A stretch of 64,000 bases of DNA from UBA2231 sp964415175 (lineage in GTDB: Bacteria > Elusimicrobiota > Elusimicrobia > Elusimicrobiales > UBA9959): assembly GCA_964415175.1 (NCBI GenBank), contig CAYPYG010000002.1, forward strand, positions 62,001 to 126,000, written 5' to 3'. How positions within the stretch are numbered: the first letter of the stretch is position 1; each line of letters starts with the position of its first letter. The notes under the pieces are model-generated. The model worked only from the letters and a program-made list of their open reading frames with translations, searched no databases and was not told the DNA's origin. A program made the translations under genes and the position numbers. Positions 45,536-54,035 of this stretch are shown piece after piece.

Positions 45536-46507
45536 TTACTCTGCCAGGTCCCTTACCCAGATGTTCATGTCCTCGAAGGCGCCGAAGATGTCGCAGTTGT
45601 TGGTCATGCGGCCCATGAACTCGTAGCTGAGCTGGTAGAACACCATGTTCATGCCGAAACTGCGCGCGCGCGCCATCGTGTAGGAGCAGCGGTAATCGCG
45701 CGAGACCAGCTCTTTCTCCAGGAAGCGCAGGATGTGGCTCATGAGGCCCTGGCCGCGCTTCTCGGGCAGCGTGGCGCAGTCGGTCAGTTCGGCCGCCAGG
45801 TTGTGGGGGCTGAGCTCCGCGCTGGCGGCGGCCACTATCCTGTCCCCTTCCACGCAGACCGCGAAGAGGCTGTCGGTCTGGAAGATGGTCTCCAGGTAGC
45901 TCTGGTGTATCAGCGGCGAAGGGTAGGACTCGAACACGCCCTTGTAGAGGGCTATAAGCTGGGCGATGTCCTCTTTTTTCGCCATGCGTATCCCGAGGCC
46001 CCTGGGCAGCGGCTTGCGCTCCGCGCCGGCCGGCTCGTTCATGACGCTCTCGATGAGGAGGATCTCCTCCATCATGGAGCCCGAGTTCAGGCGCTCCTGC
46101 GAGCGGAACTTGCTGACGACGAAGGCGTCGTTGCCCCGGTGGTAGTATTTGAGGACGGCTTCGAGGACGTACCCGTAGCGCAGGAACTGCTGCCAGTCGG
46201 CGCGGTCGGCCATGCAGATGATCTTGTCGAACTGGTTGGCCTCGGAGAGTTCCCGCACCGCGAGGATGAAATTGCGGAAGTTCTCGACCTTGTAGTCGAG
46301 GATCTTGATGCGCTGATTGTAGACGTCCAGGAAGAGGAGGGCCTCGAAGCCTTCCCCGGAGATCCTGTGCTCTATGCCGTAGACGAGCCCGACGGCCTTC
46401 AGGGTCTGGCCCCCGCCGAGCCTGAGTTCGGCGATGCCAAGGTTCGTGCGCGGTTTGGCGGCCGCCGGCGCGAGATCTTCGACCCACTTTCTGGTTCCAT
46501 CGGACAT
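45536..46507 (-). CDS. ablB: Putative beta-lysine N-acetyltransferase AblB
   Basis: 323 aa from ATG 46507 (an upstream GTG-start form overlaps the -10 box and is rejected). The N-terminal half (LDVYNQRIKILDYK, FDKIICMADRADWQQFLRYG, YYHRGNDAFVVSKF) and the C-terminal GNAT domain (LAAELTDCATLPEKRGQGLM, MARARSFGMNMVFYQLSYEF, GRMTNNCDIFGAFEDMNIW) match the AblB family. AblB acetylates beta-lysine, made by lysine 2,3-aminomutase AblA, to the osmolyte N-epsilon-acetyl-beta-lysine. No ablA is adjacent, which is unusual. Confidence 0.85.
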   Translation of the reverse strand: MSDGTRKWVEDLAPAAAKPRTNLGIAELRLGGGQTLKAVGLVYGIEHRISGEGFEALLFLDVYNQRIKILDYKVENFRNFILAVRELSEANQFDKIICMADRADWQQFLRYGYVLEAVLKYYHRGNDAFVVSKFRSQERLNSGSMMEEILLIESVMNEPAGAERKPLPRGLGIRMAKKEDIAQLIALYKGVFESYPSPLIHQSYLETIFQTDSLFAVCVEGDRIVAAASAELSPHNLAAELTDCATLPEKRGQGLMSHILRFLEKELVSRDYRCSYTMARARSFGMNMVFYQLSYEFMGRMTNNCDIFGAFEDMNIWVRDLAE

Positions 46508-46542
46508 AACATCACCGCCTTTGGCCGGGGATTTGAGGTGAT

Positions 46543-46551
46543 ATTCTAGCA
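46543..46551 (-). promoter_or_regulatory. Extended -10 promoter of ablB
   Basis: On the minus strand TGCTAGAAT lies 35 nt before the ATG at 46507, leaving room for a conventional leader. Confidence 0.55.
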
Positions 46552-46614
46552 CAGGAGCCGCCGCGAGGCCAGAAAAATATCCCGGGGGAGGCTCCGCCGC
46601 GGCGCCACGCCGAT

Positions 46615-46623
46615 TGCTATAAT
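46615..46623 (+). promoter_or_regulatory. Extended -10 promoter of the YgjV-like gene
   Basis: TGCTATAAT ends exactly 6 nt before the ATG at 46630. Confidence 0.6.
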
Positions 46624-46629
46624 TTAAGG

Positions 46630-47241
46630 ATGACGGAACTCATAGGCTACGCCGCGTCCGCGCTGGTCGCGGTCTCGCTGCTGACCAGCAATGTCCTGCG
46701 CCTGCGGGTCCTGAACCTGGCCGGCGCCCTCGTCTTCGTGGTATACGCGGCGCTGGCCGGCGTATGGCCGGTGCTGGCGGTGAACGCCTTCATCGCGGTC
46801 ATAGACCTCTGGCATATCGTGCGGCTGAGATCGAAAGCGGACATCTTCAGGCTGATGCCGGCCGGGCCAGGCGACCCGCTGCTCGCCAATTTCCTGGCCT
46901 ACTACGCGAGGAGCATCTGGCAGTTCTTCCCCGGTTTCGACCTCCAGGAACTGCGCGACCCCAGGTGCGTCTTCATCCTGCGCAATCTCATGCCGGTGGG
47001 GCTTTTCATCTATACCGAAGAGGCGCCCGAGATCCGCGTGCACCTGGATTTCGTAGTGGAGGATTACCGCGATCTCAAGAGCGCGCGGTTCCTTTTCAAC
47101 AAGGGGCTGCACCCGGAGATGTTCCGGGGATACTCCTGTTTCCGGGCTTCCGCGGGTTCCGAGCTCCACGCCGGCTATCTGCGGCGGCTTGGTTTCGAGG
47201 AGGACCCGCCGGGTTCCGGCAGTTTCCGCAGGCCCGTCTGA
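46630..47241 (+). CDS. YgjV-like membrane protein with soluble C-terminal domain
   Basis: 203 aa. Residues 1-60 form about three TM helices (IGYAASALVAVSLLTSNVLRL, LAGALVFVVYAALAGVWPVL, NAFIAVIDLWHIVRL) resembling the YgjV family. The rest is soluble and basic, ending ELHAGYLRRLGFEEDP, a pattern reminiscent of a GNAT C-terminus. Function unknown. No Shine-Dalgarno, in line with a leaderless mRNA. Confidence 0.7.
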   Translation: MTELIGYAASALVAVSLLTSNVLRLRVLNLAGALVFVVYAALAGVWPVLAVNAFIAVIDLWHIVRLRSKADIFRLMPAGPGDPLLANFLAYYARSIWQFFPGFDLQELRDPRCVFILRNLMPVGLFIYTEEAPEIRVHLDFVVEDYRDLKSARFLFNKGLHPEMFRGYSCFRASAGSELHAGYLRRLGFEEDPPGSGSFRRPV

Positions 47242-47261
47242 GACCGGCGGAACGCCCCGAT

Positions 47262-47295
47262 AAAAAAAGCCGCCCCGGGGGGCGGCTTTTCTTTC
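47262..47295. terminator. Bidirectional intrinsic terminator
   Basis: A GCCGCCCC / GGGGCGGC stem flanked by A7 on the left and TTTTCTTT on the right, between convergent genes, so it can act in both directions. Confidence 0.85.
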
Positions 47296-47310
47296 CGGAC
47301 GGCGGGACCG

Positions 47311-47718
47311 CTATTTCGCCGCTATCAGTCCTTTTATCAGTTCCATCGCCTTGTGCGCGTCGGAGACGTTGAGCAGCAGGTGCCCTATGGAACCGGTGTA
47401 GGTAGTCCCGTAGACGGTGGTTATGTTGATGCCGTTCTCCGCCAGCATCGAAGTCAGTTTGAAGAGGGTCCCGGGCTTGTCGGGGAGTTCTATGAGTATC
47501 ATCTGCGTCTCGACCGTGGTGAAGCCGGCGTTGGTCAGCAGGTAGCTGATCTTGCGGTCGGTGTCCACGGTGATGCGCACTATGCCGGAGTCGTCGCGTA
47601 TCTCGGAGGCTATGCCGATGATGTTGACGCCCTCCTTGGAAAAGAGTTCGACGAACCTGCTGAGCGCCCCCGGAATATTGGGCAGGAAAACGCTGTATTG
47701 TTTGACGAGCTTGATCAT
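47311..47718 (-). CDS. Tandem ACT-domain protein
   Basis: 135 aa from ATG 47718, preceded by CCGGAGG; the longer frame overlaps the -10. Two ACT domains: about 1-70 (VKQYSVFLPNIPGALSRFVEL, VNIIGIASEI) and about 70-135 (QMILIELPDKPGTLFKLTSML, NITTVYGTT). ACT domains bind amino acids; small two-domain proteins are allosteric regulators or sensors. No catalytic partner is adjacent. Confidence 0.87.
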   Translation of the reverse strand: MIKLVKQYSVFLPNIPGALSRFVELFSKEGVNIIGIASEIRDDSGIVRITVDTDRKISYLLTNAGFTTVETQMILIELPDKPGTLFKLTSMLAENGINITTVYGTTYTGSIGHLLLNVSDAHKAMELIKGLIAAK

Positions 47719-47739
47719 GCGGCCTCCGGTTATTTTGAT

Positions 47740-47745
47740 ATTATA
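47740..47745 (-). promoter_or_regulatory. -10 promoter of the ACT gene
   Basis: On the minus strand a perfect TATAAT lies 21 nt before the ATG at 47718, with a GGAGG in the leader. Confidence 0.55.
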
Positions 47746-47813
47746 ATAAAAATCCGGCATCGGCGGGGGACCTCATGCGGCGTGAGGTCCCGGTCCGGCC
47801 GGCGAGGGGTGCG

Positions 47814-49469
47814 ATGAAAAAGATCATTTTCTTCCTGCTGTGCTGCCCGCCCGCTTTCGCGTCGGCGGGCTACGATCTCAAATGGTGCGAGACCGAGGCG
47901 GTCCTGGACCGCGACGGCCGCGGACAGGTGGCCTACGCGCTGAGGATAGCCGTCTCCGGCATGGACTTCCACGGCTTCTATTTCGAGGGCGCGGCCGAAC
48001 CGCCGCTCTTCGACCGCGCCGGCTCCTACGCCGTCGACGACGCCGGCAGGAGCTACCCACTGGAGATAAAGCACGTCTCGGGCCGCAAGTACGACATAAT
48101 ACTGGCGGAAGGCCGCAGCTTCAATAACGGCGAGATCACCTACTTCTTCCGCTACGCCGCCGACTTCCAGGCCGCCGGCACGCTGACGCAGACCATGTCC
48201 GGCGAGCGCCGGCTGGCCGTGTTCAACTGGTCCCCCGTGCAGTGGGACGAGGCGCTGGAGCACATGACGGTGAAGGTGATATATCCCTCCCCGATGCTGC
48301 CCGGCGAAACGGGCGAAGCCGCGGCGTCCCGGCTCTCGTTCATGACCGAGAAGTTCGTCAACGAGCGTTACCTCATCGATCATCCCGAGACGGTCAACGG
48401 GGCCGGGGAGCGCCTGTTCACCGTGCGCTACCACAGGAAACCGGCGGGAAAGAAGTTCCATTTCCAGGTCCAGACCTACCTGGACGCCGCGGTCTTCGAC
48501 CTGAAGACGATGGCCTCCTCCGGGCTGCTGGGCGGGACCCCGAAAGGCCCCTGGCGCCCCGCGCCGGAGAAGTATTACCTCAACCGCTTTTTCCCCGGCG
48601 GCGTGCTGGCCTCGGTCCCGGTCAGCCGCGGGGAAACGGCCTTCCTCGTCCTGCTTTTCTCGGTCTTCTTCGGGGTCCTGCCTTTCGTCGCGATGACGCG
48701 CAAGCACAACTCGATGCTGGTCGCGCAGGCCGGCATCTCGGAGGTGAACTGGGACGGCACCGAGTGGGAGCCGCCGAAAACGCAGGTCAGTTCTTTCCGC
48801 AAGCCCGGCAAGGTCGCGCGCGACCTCAGCCCGATAGAGGCCGGCGTCATACTGGGCCTGCCGCTGGCCGAGCTGGGCGCGCTGATCCTGGGGAACATGG
48901 AGCGCAAAGGGCTGGTCAAGGTGCTCGGCACGGACCCGCTGCGCGTGAGCAGGCCGCCGCATATCTACGCCAGCAACGACCCCTACGAGACGCTGCTGCT
49001 GGGAGGCATAAGGCCGGACGGCTCGGTGGACGAGGCCGCGCTCAGGGAGATGGTCAAGAGCATAACGGCGGGTCTGGAGCAGAAGATCTGGGACGCCGAC
49101 CTGGAGGCCACGAAGGCTTATTACAGGAAGAAGGCCGAGACCACCGCCCCCGCCGGGGCCGATACCGACCACGGCTGGTACTGGGGGGGCTACCGCCGCC
49201 GGTTCCTGCGTATCGACGACAGGCGCTACGACGGTTCGGCCGCGCTGGGCGAAGGGCTCAAGGTCTCGATGGGCGAGGCCGGCTCCCTGAACTTCGAAAG
49301 CTTCAGGACCTCGCAGTCCTGCTACGAGGGAGCCTTCGCGCGCGACGCCTGCCACGACGCCTGCCACTCGGCCTGCCACGACGCCTGTCACTCGGCCTGC
49401 CACAGCGCCTGCCACTCGGCCTGTCACGGCGCCTGCCACGGGGCCTGCGTCAGCGGCGGGGGGCACTGA
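47814..49469 (+). CDS. DUF2207-type membrane protein with C-terminal Ala-Cys-His-X repeats
   Basis: 551 aa from ATG 47814 (GAGGGG 47803-47808). Residues 1-19 are a signal peptide. Residues 20-270 resemble the extracytoplasmic DUF2207 domain (YDIILAEGRSFNNGEITYFF). A TM helix spans about 274-296 (AFLVLLFSVFFGVLPFVAM), and residues 300-510 are a predicted cytoplasmic region with a winged-helix-like stretch (LSPIEAGVILGLPLAELGAL). Residues 511-545 are striking: DACHDACHSACH and so on, eight consecutive (D/S/G)ACH units, then GAC and VSGGGH. The topology puts this tail in the cytoplasm, accessible to the radical SAM protein encoded next. The tail may be a modified or metal-binding substrate; function is unknown. 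Confidence 0.88.
   Translation: MKKIIFFLLCCPPAFASAGYDLKWCETEAVLDRDGRGQVAYALRIAVSGMDFHGFYFEGAAEPPLFDRAGSYAVDDAGRSYPLEIKHVSGRKYDIILAEGRSFNNGEITYFFRYAADFQAAGTLTQTMSGERRLAVFNWSPVQWDEALEHMTVKVIYPSPMLPGETGEAAASRLSFMTEKFVNERYLIDHPETVNGAGERLFTVRYHRKPAGKKFHFQVQTYLDAAVFDLKTMASSGLLGGTPKGPWRPAPEKYYLNRFFPGGVLASVPVSRGETAFLVLLFSVFFGVLPFVAMTRKHNSMLVAQAGISEVNWDGTEWEPPKTQVSSFRKPGKVARDLSPIEAGVILGLPLAELGALILGNMERKGLVKVLGTDPLRVSRPPHIYASNDPYETLLLGGIRPDGSVDEAALREMVKSITAGLEQKIWDADLEATKAYYRKKAETTAPAGADTDHGWYWGGYRRRFLRIDDRRYDGSAALGEGLKVSMGEAGSLNFESFRTSQSCYEGAFARDACHDACHSACHDACHSACHSACHSACHGACHGACVSGGGH
49344..49448 (+). repeat. 12-bp tandem coding repeat encoding ACHX units
   Basis: Nine in-frame 12-bp units, each a variable first codon (GAC, TCG, AGC, GGC, GGG) followed by GCC, TGC or TGT, and CAC (GTC in the last). 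Synonymous variation in the Cys codon and the Ser codon shows the repeat is maintained at protein level. Confidence 0.95.
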
Positions 49470-49770
49470 TATGGAGGAAATGTCCTCCACGGCCGGCTCA
49501 CGCTCGTCACGGTTTGGAAGAAAGTGCCTCCCGCGTTCATCGGGAAACAATGGGGGTGGCGGCGGATTCGCGGAGAAAAACCGTCCGGAGCCGCGAGCTT
49601 GCGTAAGCGCGAGCGGCGAGAGTCGGAAGCGCGCGCACGGTGTGCGCGACGCTGTTTTTTCGGAGCGAACCGCCGACAGGACCCCGATAGTTGTTCCTTG
49701 AAAGCGTGAGGGCCTTCTGTAAAAATCGGACCGTGACGAGCGCAAGAGCGGGTTGGAGACCTGATATGGA
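49466..49770 (+). mobile_element. Probable 285-bp non-coding insertion flanked by a 10-bp direct repeat
   Basis: CTGATATGGA occurs exactly at 49466-49475 (including the DUF2207 gene's TGA) and again at 49761-49770 (including the radical SAM gene's ATG). Removing one copy plus the 285 bp between would leave the two genes 1 nt apart. Inside are a 13-bp inverted repeat (49501-49513 and 49730-49742, CGCTCGTCACGGT and complement) and hairpins such as GCGCGCAC/GTGCGCG before a T6 run. No convincing ORF; a 76-aa frame from 49471 has shadow-like composition. The element type is unknown. Confidence 0.45.
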
Positions 49771-51124
49771 CTGGCGGGAGAAACTTTCCTGGATAGACGG
49801 TTACGCGGCCGAGATAAAGCCCTACTTCCGCGTGCGCCGCGACGATCTGCTGCTCATAAAGATACCGAACCAGGCTTACAAGGTGAACGCGCAGGGGCTG
49901 AAACTGCTCGAGCACGTCTTCGCCGGACGCAGCGTGCTGGAGATCCCGCCGAAGTTCCCCGACGAGGAGAAGGTCGCTTCCGACATATGCGAATTCTTCT
50001 GCGGCCTGGTCTCGCTCATGAAGGGCCGTTACAACGAGGCCCTCGGCCACGGCGGGATCGAGAAGGTCCCCTTCGTCCTGCCCTACAACAAACTGCCGGT
50101 GCTCAGCGAAATAGCGGTCACTTACCGCTGCAACCTGGCCTGCCGTTTCTGCTACGCCGCCTGCGGCTGCCGCAAGGACCCGTCGGCGGAGGAACTGCCG
50201 CCGGCGGACCTGGTCCGCATACTGCGCATCATAGCGCTGGAGGCGCAGGTCCCGTCGGTCAGCTTCACCGGAGGCGAGCCCTGCCTGCGGCCCGAGCTGC
50301 CGGAACTGGTCGCCGAGGCCAAAAAACTCGGCATGTGGACCAACCTGATAACCAACGGCACCCTGGTCACGCCGGCGCTTGCCCGCCGGCTGAAGGACGC
50401 GGGGCTGGATTCGGCCCAGGTCAGCCTCGAGGCCGGTTCGGCGGAACTGCACGACAGGATAACGGCCGCGCCGGGCGCTTTCGAAAAATGTCTGGCCGGC
50501 GCGCGGAACCTGCGCGCGGCCGGCGTGAGGACGCATACCAATACCACCGTTTCGGCCCTCAACAAGGACGCTCTGGAGCCGCTGCTCGACGCGGTCAAGG
50601 CCCTGGGCTCGGACAAGTTCTCGATGAACATGCTGATGCCGGTCGGCTCGGCCGACGAGAACATGCGGGAGACCTTCATCTCGTATTCGGAGATCGGCGC
50701 GGCCGTGAAGGAGGCCGCCCGGCTGGCGGAGGAGAGGGGGCTCGAGTTCATGTGGTATTCGCCGACGCCGATGTGCGTCTTCAATCCGGTGCCGCTGGGC
50801 CTGGGCAATAAGGGCTGCGCCGCCTGCGACGGCCTGCTGAGTTCCGCCCCCAACGGCGACCTGCTCCCGTGTTCGAGCTATCCCGAGCCGCTGGGGAACC
50901 TGCTGCGCTACGAGGGCCGCTTCCGCGAGCTCTGGGACGCGGAGAGGCCCGCCTGGTTCCGGAGAAAAGGGTTCGCGCACGCCCTTTGCCGCGGCTGTTC
51001 CGACCTGCCGGTCTGCAACGGCGGCTGCCCGCTGTACTGGGCCAGGGCCGGCCGCGCCGAGCTGGAGAAAGCCGCGCCCGCATACATAGAAGGAGGCAGA
51101 GATGCCGTTGTTCCCGCCGCCTGA
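49766..51124 (+). CDS. Radical SAM/SPASM protein with PqqD-like N-terminal domain
   Basis: 452 aa from ATG 49766 (GGAG 10 nt upstream). Residues about 20-88 (LLLIKIPNQAYKVNAQGLKL, EEKVASDICEFFCGL) look like a PqqD-like RiPP recognition element. The radical SAM cluster motif is CNLACRFC (C122, C126, C129), followed by FTGGEPCLRPEL. The C-terminal SPASM region has Cys-rich GCAACDG, LPCSSYPEPLG, CRGCSDLPVCNGGCP, for auxiliary [4Fe-4S] clusters. Such enzymes modify peptides, for example by thioether cross-links. The likely substrate is the ACHX tail of the upstream protein. It overlaps the next gene by 23 nt. Confidence 0.92.
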   Translation: MDWREKLSWIDGYAAEIKPYFRVRRDDLLLIKIPNQAYKVNAQGLKLLEHVFAGRSVLEIPPKFPDEEKVASDICEFFCGLVSLMKGRYNEALGHGGIEKVPFVLPYNKLPVLSEIAVTYRCNLACRFCYAACGCRKDPSAEELPPADLVRILRIIALEAQVPSVSFTGGEPCLRPELPELVAEAKKLGMWTNLITNGTLVTPALARRLKDAGLDSAQVSLEAGSAELHDRITAAPGAFEKCLAGARNLRAAGVRTHTNTTVSALNKDALEPLLDAVKALGSDKFSMNMLMPVGSADENMRETFISYSEIGAAVKEAARLAEERGLEFMWYSPTPMCVFNPVPLGLGNKGCAACDGLLSSAPNGDLLPCSSYPEPLGNLLRYEGRFRELWDAERPAWFRRKGFAHALCRGCSDLPVCNGGCPLYWARAGRAELEKAAPAYIEGGRDAVVPAA

Positions 51125-52127
51125 AAAACAGGGCGAGATAAAGTTCTTCTTCGCCAAGTCCATGCCTTACCGCCTGAGGATGGCGGTGATAACGGCGGCC
51201 CTGCTCTCCGGCCTCGCCGTGCAGCTGCTTTTCTCCTTCTGGACCGGCCTCGTTCTGCTGGCGCTCGCCTCGCTGCTGGGGATAGTGAACGGCTACGACG
51301 CGGTCCCCGACCTGAAGTACGGCGTGGAATGGGCGAGGGTCACTCCGGACGAATACCTCAAGGTCAGGGTCAGGGCCGAGGCGCTCAAAAGCTGGGACCG
51401 CGACGCCTTCGATTTCAGCAATCCGGCCGGCCTGGCCGTGCTGGCGGCCGTCGCCGTCGCCGGGCTGGCGGCATACTTCCTGCTCGCCGTAAAGATGGCG
51501 CTGCCCGAGGCCTTCTGGGTCTATCCCGCGCTGGACGCGGCGGTGATGCTGCTGCCTCTCTGGCTCACCGGCGTGCGCGAGTACCTCAAGCGGGACAAGC
51601 TGCTCATCAAGATCAAGCAGTTGCAGGAGATGACCCGGCGGCTCGAGGAGCCCAGCGACGTACAGGTATATCCCATGCTGGGGCTCAGGTCCACGACGAA
51701 AGGCGGGAAAGTTCCCGATGACGCCAGGCTGATGGTCAAGCTGGTCGGCGCGCCGGAGGAGTTCATGGGACTGCAGGTGCAGCTTTCCATAAATTCGGTA
51801 AAAGGGACGGATTATCCCTACCTGTACTGCGTGATAATAGCCAAAAAAGGCTCGGGATTCTTCGACGGCTTCGAACGCCATAAGGCCCCCGAGGACGCGA
51901 GCGCGATGAGCGGCCTCTTCAAGCTGATAGGTTTGGCCGGTTACGGGCCGGTCTACGAACCGTCCCCGTCGGAAGAGGTCGACGTGCTGGTGATACGCCA
52001 GCGCGCCGACCGCAACGGCGGCTACAGCACCGACCCCAAACAGGCCTGGAAAATAGTGTCGTCCGCGCTGGACATGGCGCGAGGGCTTTGCGCGGAGGCC
52101 GCGAAGCGCCGCGCCGCCGCGGCCTGA
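51102..52127 (+). CDS. Membrane protein of the ACHX / radical SAM cluster
   Basis: 341 aa from ATG 51102 with a strong AGGAGG (51091-51096), starting inside the end of the radical SAM gene. About four TM helices in two pairs (residues 25-60 and 108-145) are followed by a cytoplasmic domain of about 195 aa. That domain contains VQLSINSVKGTDYPYLYCVI and EEVDVLVIRQRADRNGGYST. There are no ATPase or peptidase motifs. Tight coupling suggests it works with the modified DUF2207-type protein, perhaps as a partner or anchor; this is inference. I do not recognise the family. Confidence 0.8.
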   Translation: MPLFPPPEKQGEIKFFFAKSMPYRLRMAVITAALLSGLAVQLLFSFWTGLVLLALASLLGIVNGYDAVPDLKYGVEWARVTPDEYLKVRVRAEALKSWDRDAFDFSNPAGLAVLAAVAVAGLAAYFLLAVKMALPEAFWVYPALDAAVMLLPLWLTGVREYLKRDKLLIKIKQLQEMTRRLEEPSDVQVYPMLGLRSTTKGGKVPDDARLMVKLVGAPEEFMGLQVQLSINSVKGTDYPYLYCVIIAKKGSGFFDGFERHKAPEDASAMSGLFKLIGLAGYGPVYEPSPSEEVDVLVIRQRADRNGGYSTDPKQAWKIVSSALDMARGLCAEAAKRRAAAA

Positions 52128-52222
52128 ACTTCCGCCGCGGCCGGGAGGGGCCCGCCCGGCTCCCGGGACGATCCTGTATGCGGGGCCCGTATATTTGCTA
52201 TTTTATACGGAAGTTTGACCGG

Positions 52223-54031
52223 ATGGTAAAACAGGGGACCAGCTTGAGGACCATCGCCGCAGCAATACTCCTTTCCACGGTTTTAGCCGCTCCCGCGGCT
52301 TCCTTCGACCCCTCCGGCTGGGAGACCAGCCGGGATTTCCCGCTCATCGGCTCGCCGGAAGCGAAGAAAGGCGGCACGCTGCGCTACTACTGGATGTCCT
52401 ATCCCCCGACGCTGCGCACCGAAGGCCCCAATTCCAACCTGTCCACGCTCAACGAGGTCCAGGGCCTCATATACGAGTCGCTCGTAGGCCTTCATCCTGA
52501 GACCCTGGAGTATATCCCGGGCCTGGCCGATTACTGGAAGATCTCGCAGGACAAGCGCACTTTCTATTTCCATATAAACCCGAAGGCCCGCTGGGCGGAC
52601 GGCACCCCGGTCACGGCCGACGACGTGGTGGCCACCTGGGAATTCCGCGTTCGCAAGGACATAAAGGACCCCTACTCCAACATGATGTGGGACGGCAGTT
52701 TCGAGAAGCCCGTCGCCGTCAGCCCTGACGTGGTCTCCGTGCGCACCAAGAAGGTCCACTGGCGCCTGTTCCTTTATTTCGGGGCCAGCCTGGCCGTATA
52801 TCCGGCCAGGGAGATGCGCAAGCTGACCGGCGAGAAATACCTGGAGGACTACAACTGGAAGCTGCAGATGGGCTCCGGGCCCTATGAGCTGAAGGCGGAG
52901 GACATAAAGAAGCAGGAGAGCCTCACGCTGACCCGCCGCAAGGATTACTGGGGCTGGGGCGAGCGCCGCAACACCGGCATGTACAATTTCGACAGGATCG
53001 CCTGGCAGGTCATACGCGACGAGGAGCTGGCCTGGGAGAAGTTCAAGAAGGGCGAACTGGATTACTATGTCGTCAGCAAGGCACAGCGCTGGGCCGAAGA
53101 GACCGACTTCGACAAGGTGAAGGACGGCTGGATACAGAAGCGCAAGATCATGACGGGCGCCCCGCAGGGGGCCCACGGCTTCGTCTTCAATATGCGCAAG
53201 CCCCCGTTCAACGACCGCAATGTCCGCAAGGCCTTCGCCTACCTGTTCAACCGCGAGCGCCTGATAGAGAAGCTTTTCTACGGCCAGTACAATTTCATCG
53301 ACAGCTATTTCCCGGGCAGCATCTGGGCCAACCCCGACAACCCGAAGATCCGCTATAACCCGCGCATGGCGCGGCTGCTGCTGGCCCGCGCCGGCTGGAA
53401 GCACCGCAACAAGGACGGCTGGCTGGTCAACGACAAGGGCGAGATCTTCGAGGTGACATTGGAGTACGGCAGCGCCGGCTGGGACAGGATCTTCAAGGTC
53501 ATCCAGGAGGATTACCAGAGCGCCGGCATCAAGTTCAACCTGAAGCTGATAGACCCGGCCACGCTGATGAAGAAGGTTGGAGAGCGTAATTTCACTCTTC
53601 ATTTTCAGAGCTGGGGGGCGATACTTTTTCCCAATCCCATAAGCTCCTGGGGTTCCGAGCTGGCGGACACCAGGGACAACAATAATATGCCCGGCTTCAA
53701 GAGCAAGGAAGTGGACCGGCTCTGCGCCGAATACGACCTGGCCACCGACAGGAAGACCCAGATAAAACTGGTGCGGAAGATCGACGAGCTTATTTTCAGG
53801 ACCCATCCCTATGCCCTCGCCTGGGGTTCCAGTTTCAGCCGGGTCATGTATTACGACAAGTTCGGCCACCCGGAGAAGTATTTCTCCAAGATAGGCGACG
53901 CCAGCGACATCACCACGCTGTGGTGGCTGGACCCGGCGAAAGAGAAAGCGCTGGACGCGGCCATCAGCGGCGGGGGGAAGCTGCCCGTCGGGGAAACGGA
54001 CCACGACCCCTGGAACGCGCCCCGCAAATAA
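52223..54031 (+). CDS. Peptide ABC transporter substrate-binding protein (YejA/OppA-like)
   Basis: 602 aa family 5 solute-binding protein. A signal peptide covers about residues 1-25 (TIAAAILLSTVLAAPAAS). Family landmarks: KKGGTLRYYWMSYPPTLRTE, VQGLIYESLVGLHPETLEY, WADGTPVTADDVVATWEF and FNDRNVRKAFAYLFNRERLI. It binds oligopeptides (or microcin C-like compounds) in the periplasm for the permease encoded next. The start ATG 52223 follows a TGCTATTTT -10-like sequence near 52196. The following permease starts 4 bp after its stop. Confidence 0.92.
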   Translation: MVKQGTSLRTIAAAILLSTVLAAPAASFDPSGWETSRDFPLIGSPEAKKGGTLRYYWMSYPPTLRTEGPNSNLSTLNEVQGLIYESLVGLHPETLEYIPGLADYWKISQDKRTFYFHINPKARWADGTPVTADDVVATWEFRVRKDIKDPYSNMMWDGSFEKPVAVSPDVVSVRTKKVHWRLFLYFGASLAVYPAREMRKLTGEKYLEDYNWKLQMGSGPYELKAEDIKKQESLTLTRRKDYWGWGERRNTGMYNFDRIAWQVIRDEELAWEKFKKGELDYYVVSKAQRWAEETDFDKVKDGWIQKRKIMTGAPQGAHGFVFNMRKPPFNDRNVRKAFAYLFNRERLIEKLFYGQYNFIDSYFPGSIWANPDNPKIRYNPRMARLLLARAGWKHRNKDGWLVNDKGEIFEVTLEYGSAGWDRIFKVIQEDYQSAGIKFNLKLIDPATLMKKVGERNFTLHFQSWGAILFPNPISSWGSELADTRDNNNMPGFKSKEVDRLCAEYDLATDRKTQIKLVRKIDELIFRTHPYALAWGSSFSRVMYYDKFGHPEKYFSKIGDASDITTLWWLDPAKEKALDAAISGGGKLPVGETDHDPWNAPRK

Positions 54032-54035
54032 CTTT

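Noticed and set aside
49344..49448. Regular 12-bp repeats considered as a CRISPR or intergenic satellite
   Set aside because: In frame within a long gene, no spacers, and synonymous changes show protein-level selection.
49471..49701. 76-codon plus-strand frame starting right after the ACHX gene, considered as a precursor peptide
   Set aside because: Arg/Ser/Gly-rich shadow-like composition, no repeat or leader features, and it lies inside the probable insertion.
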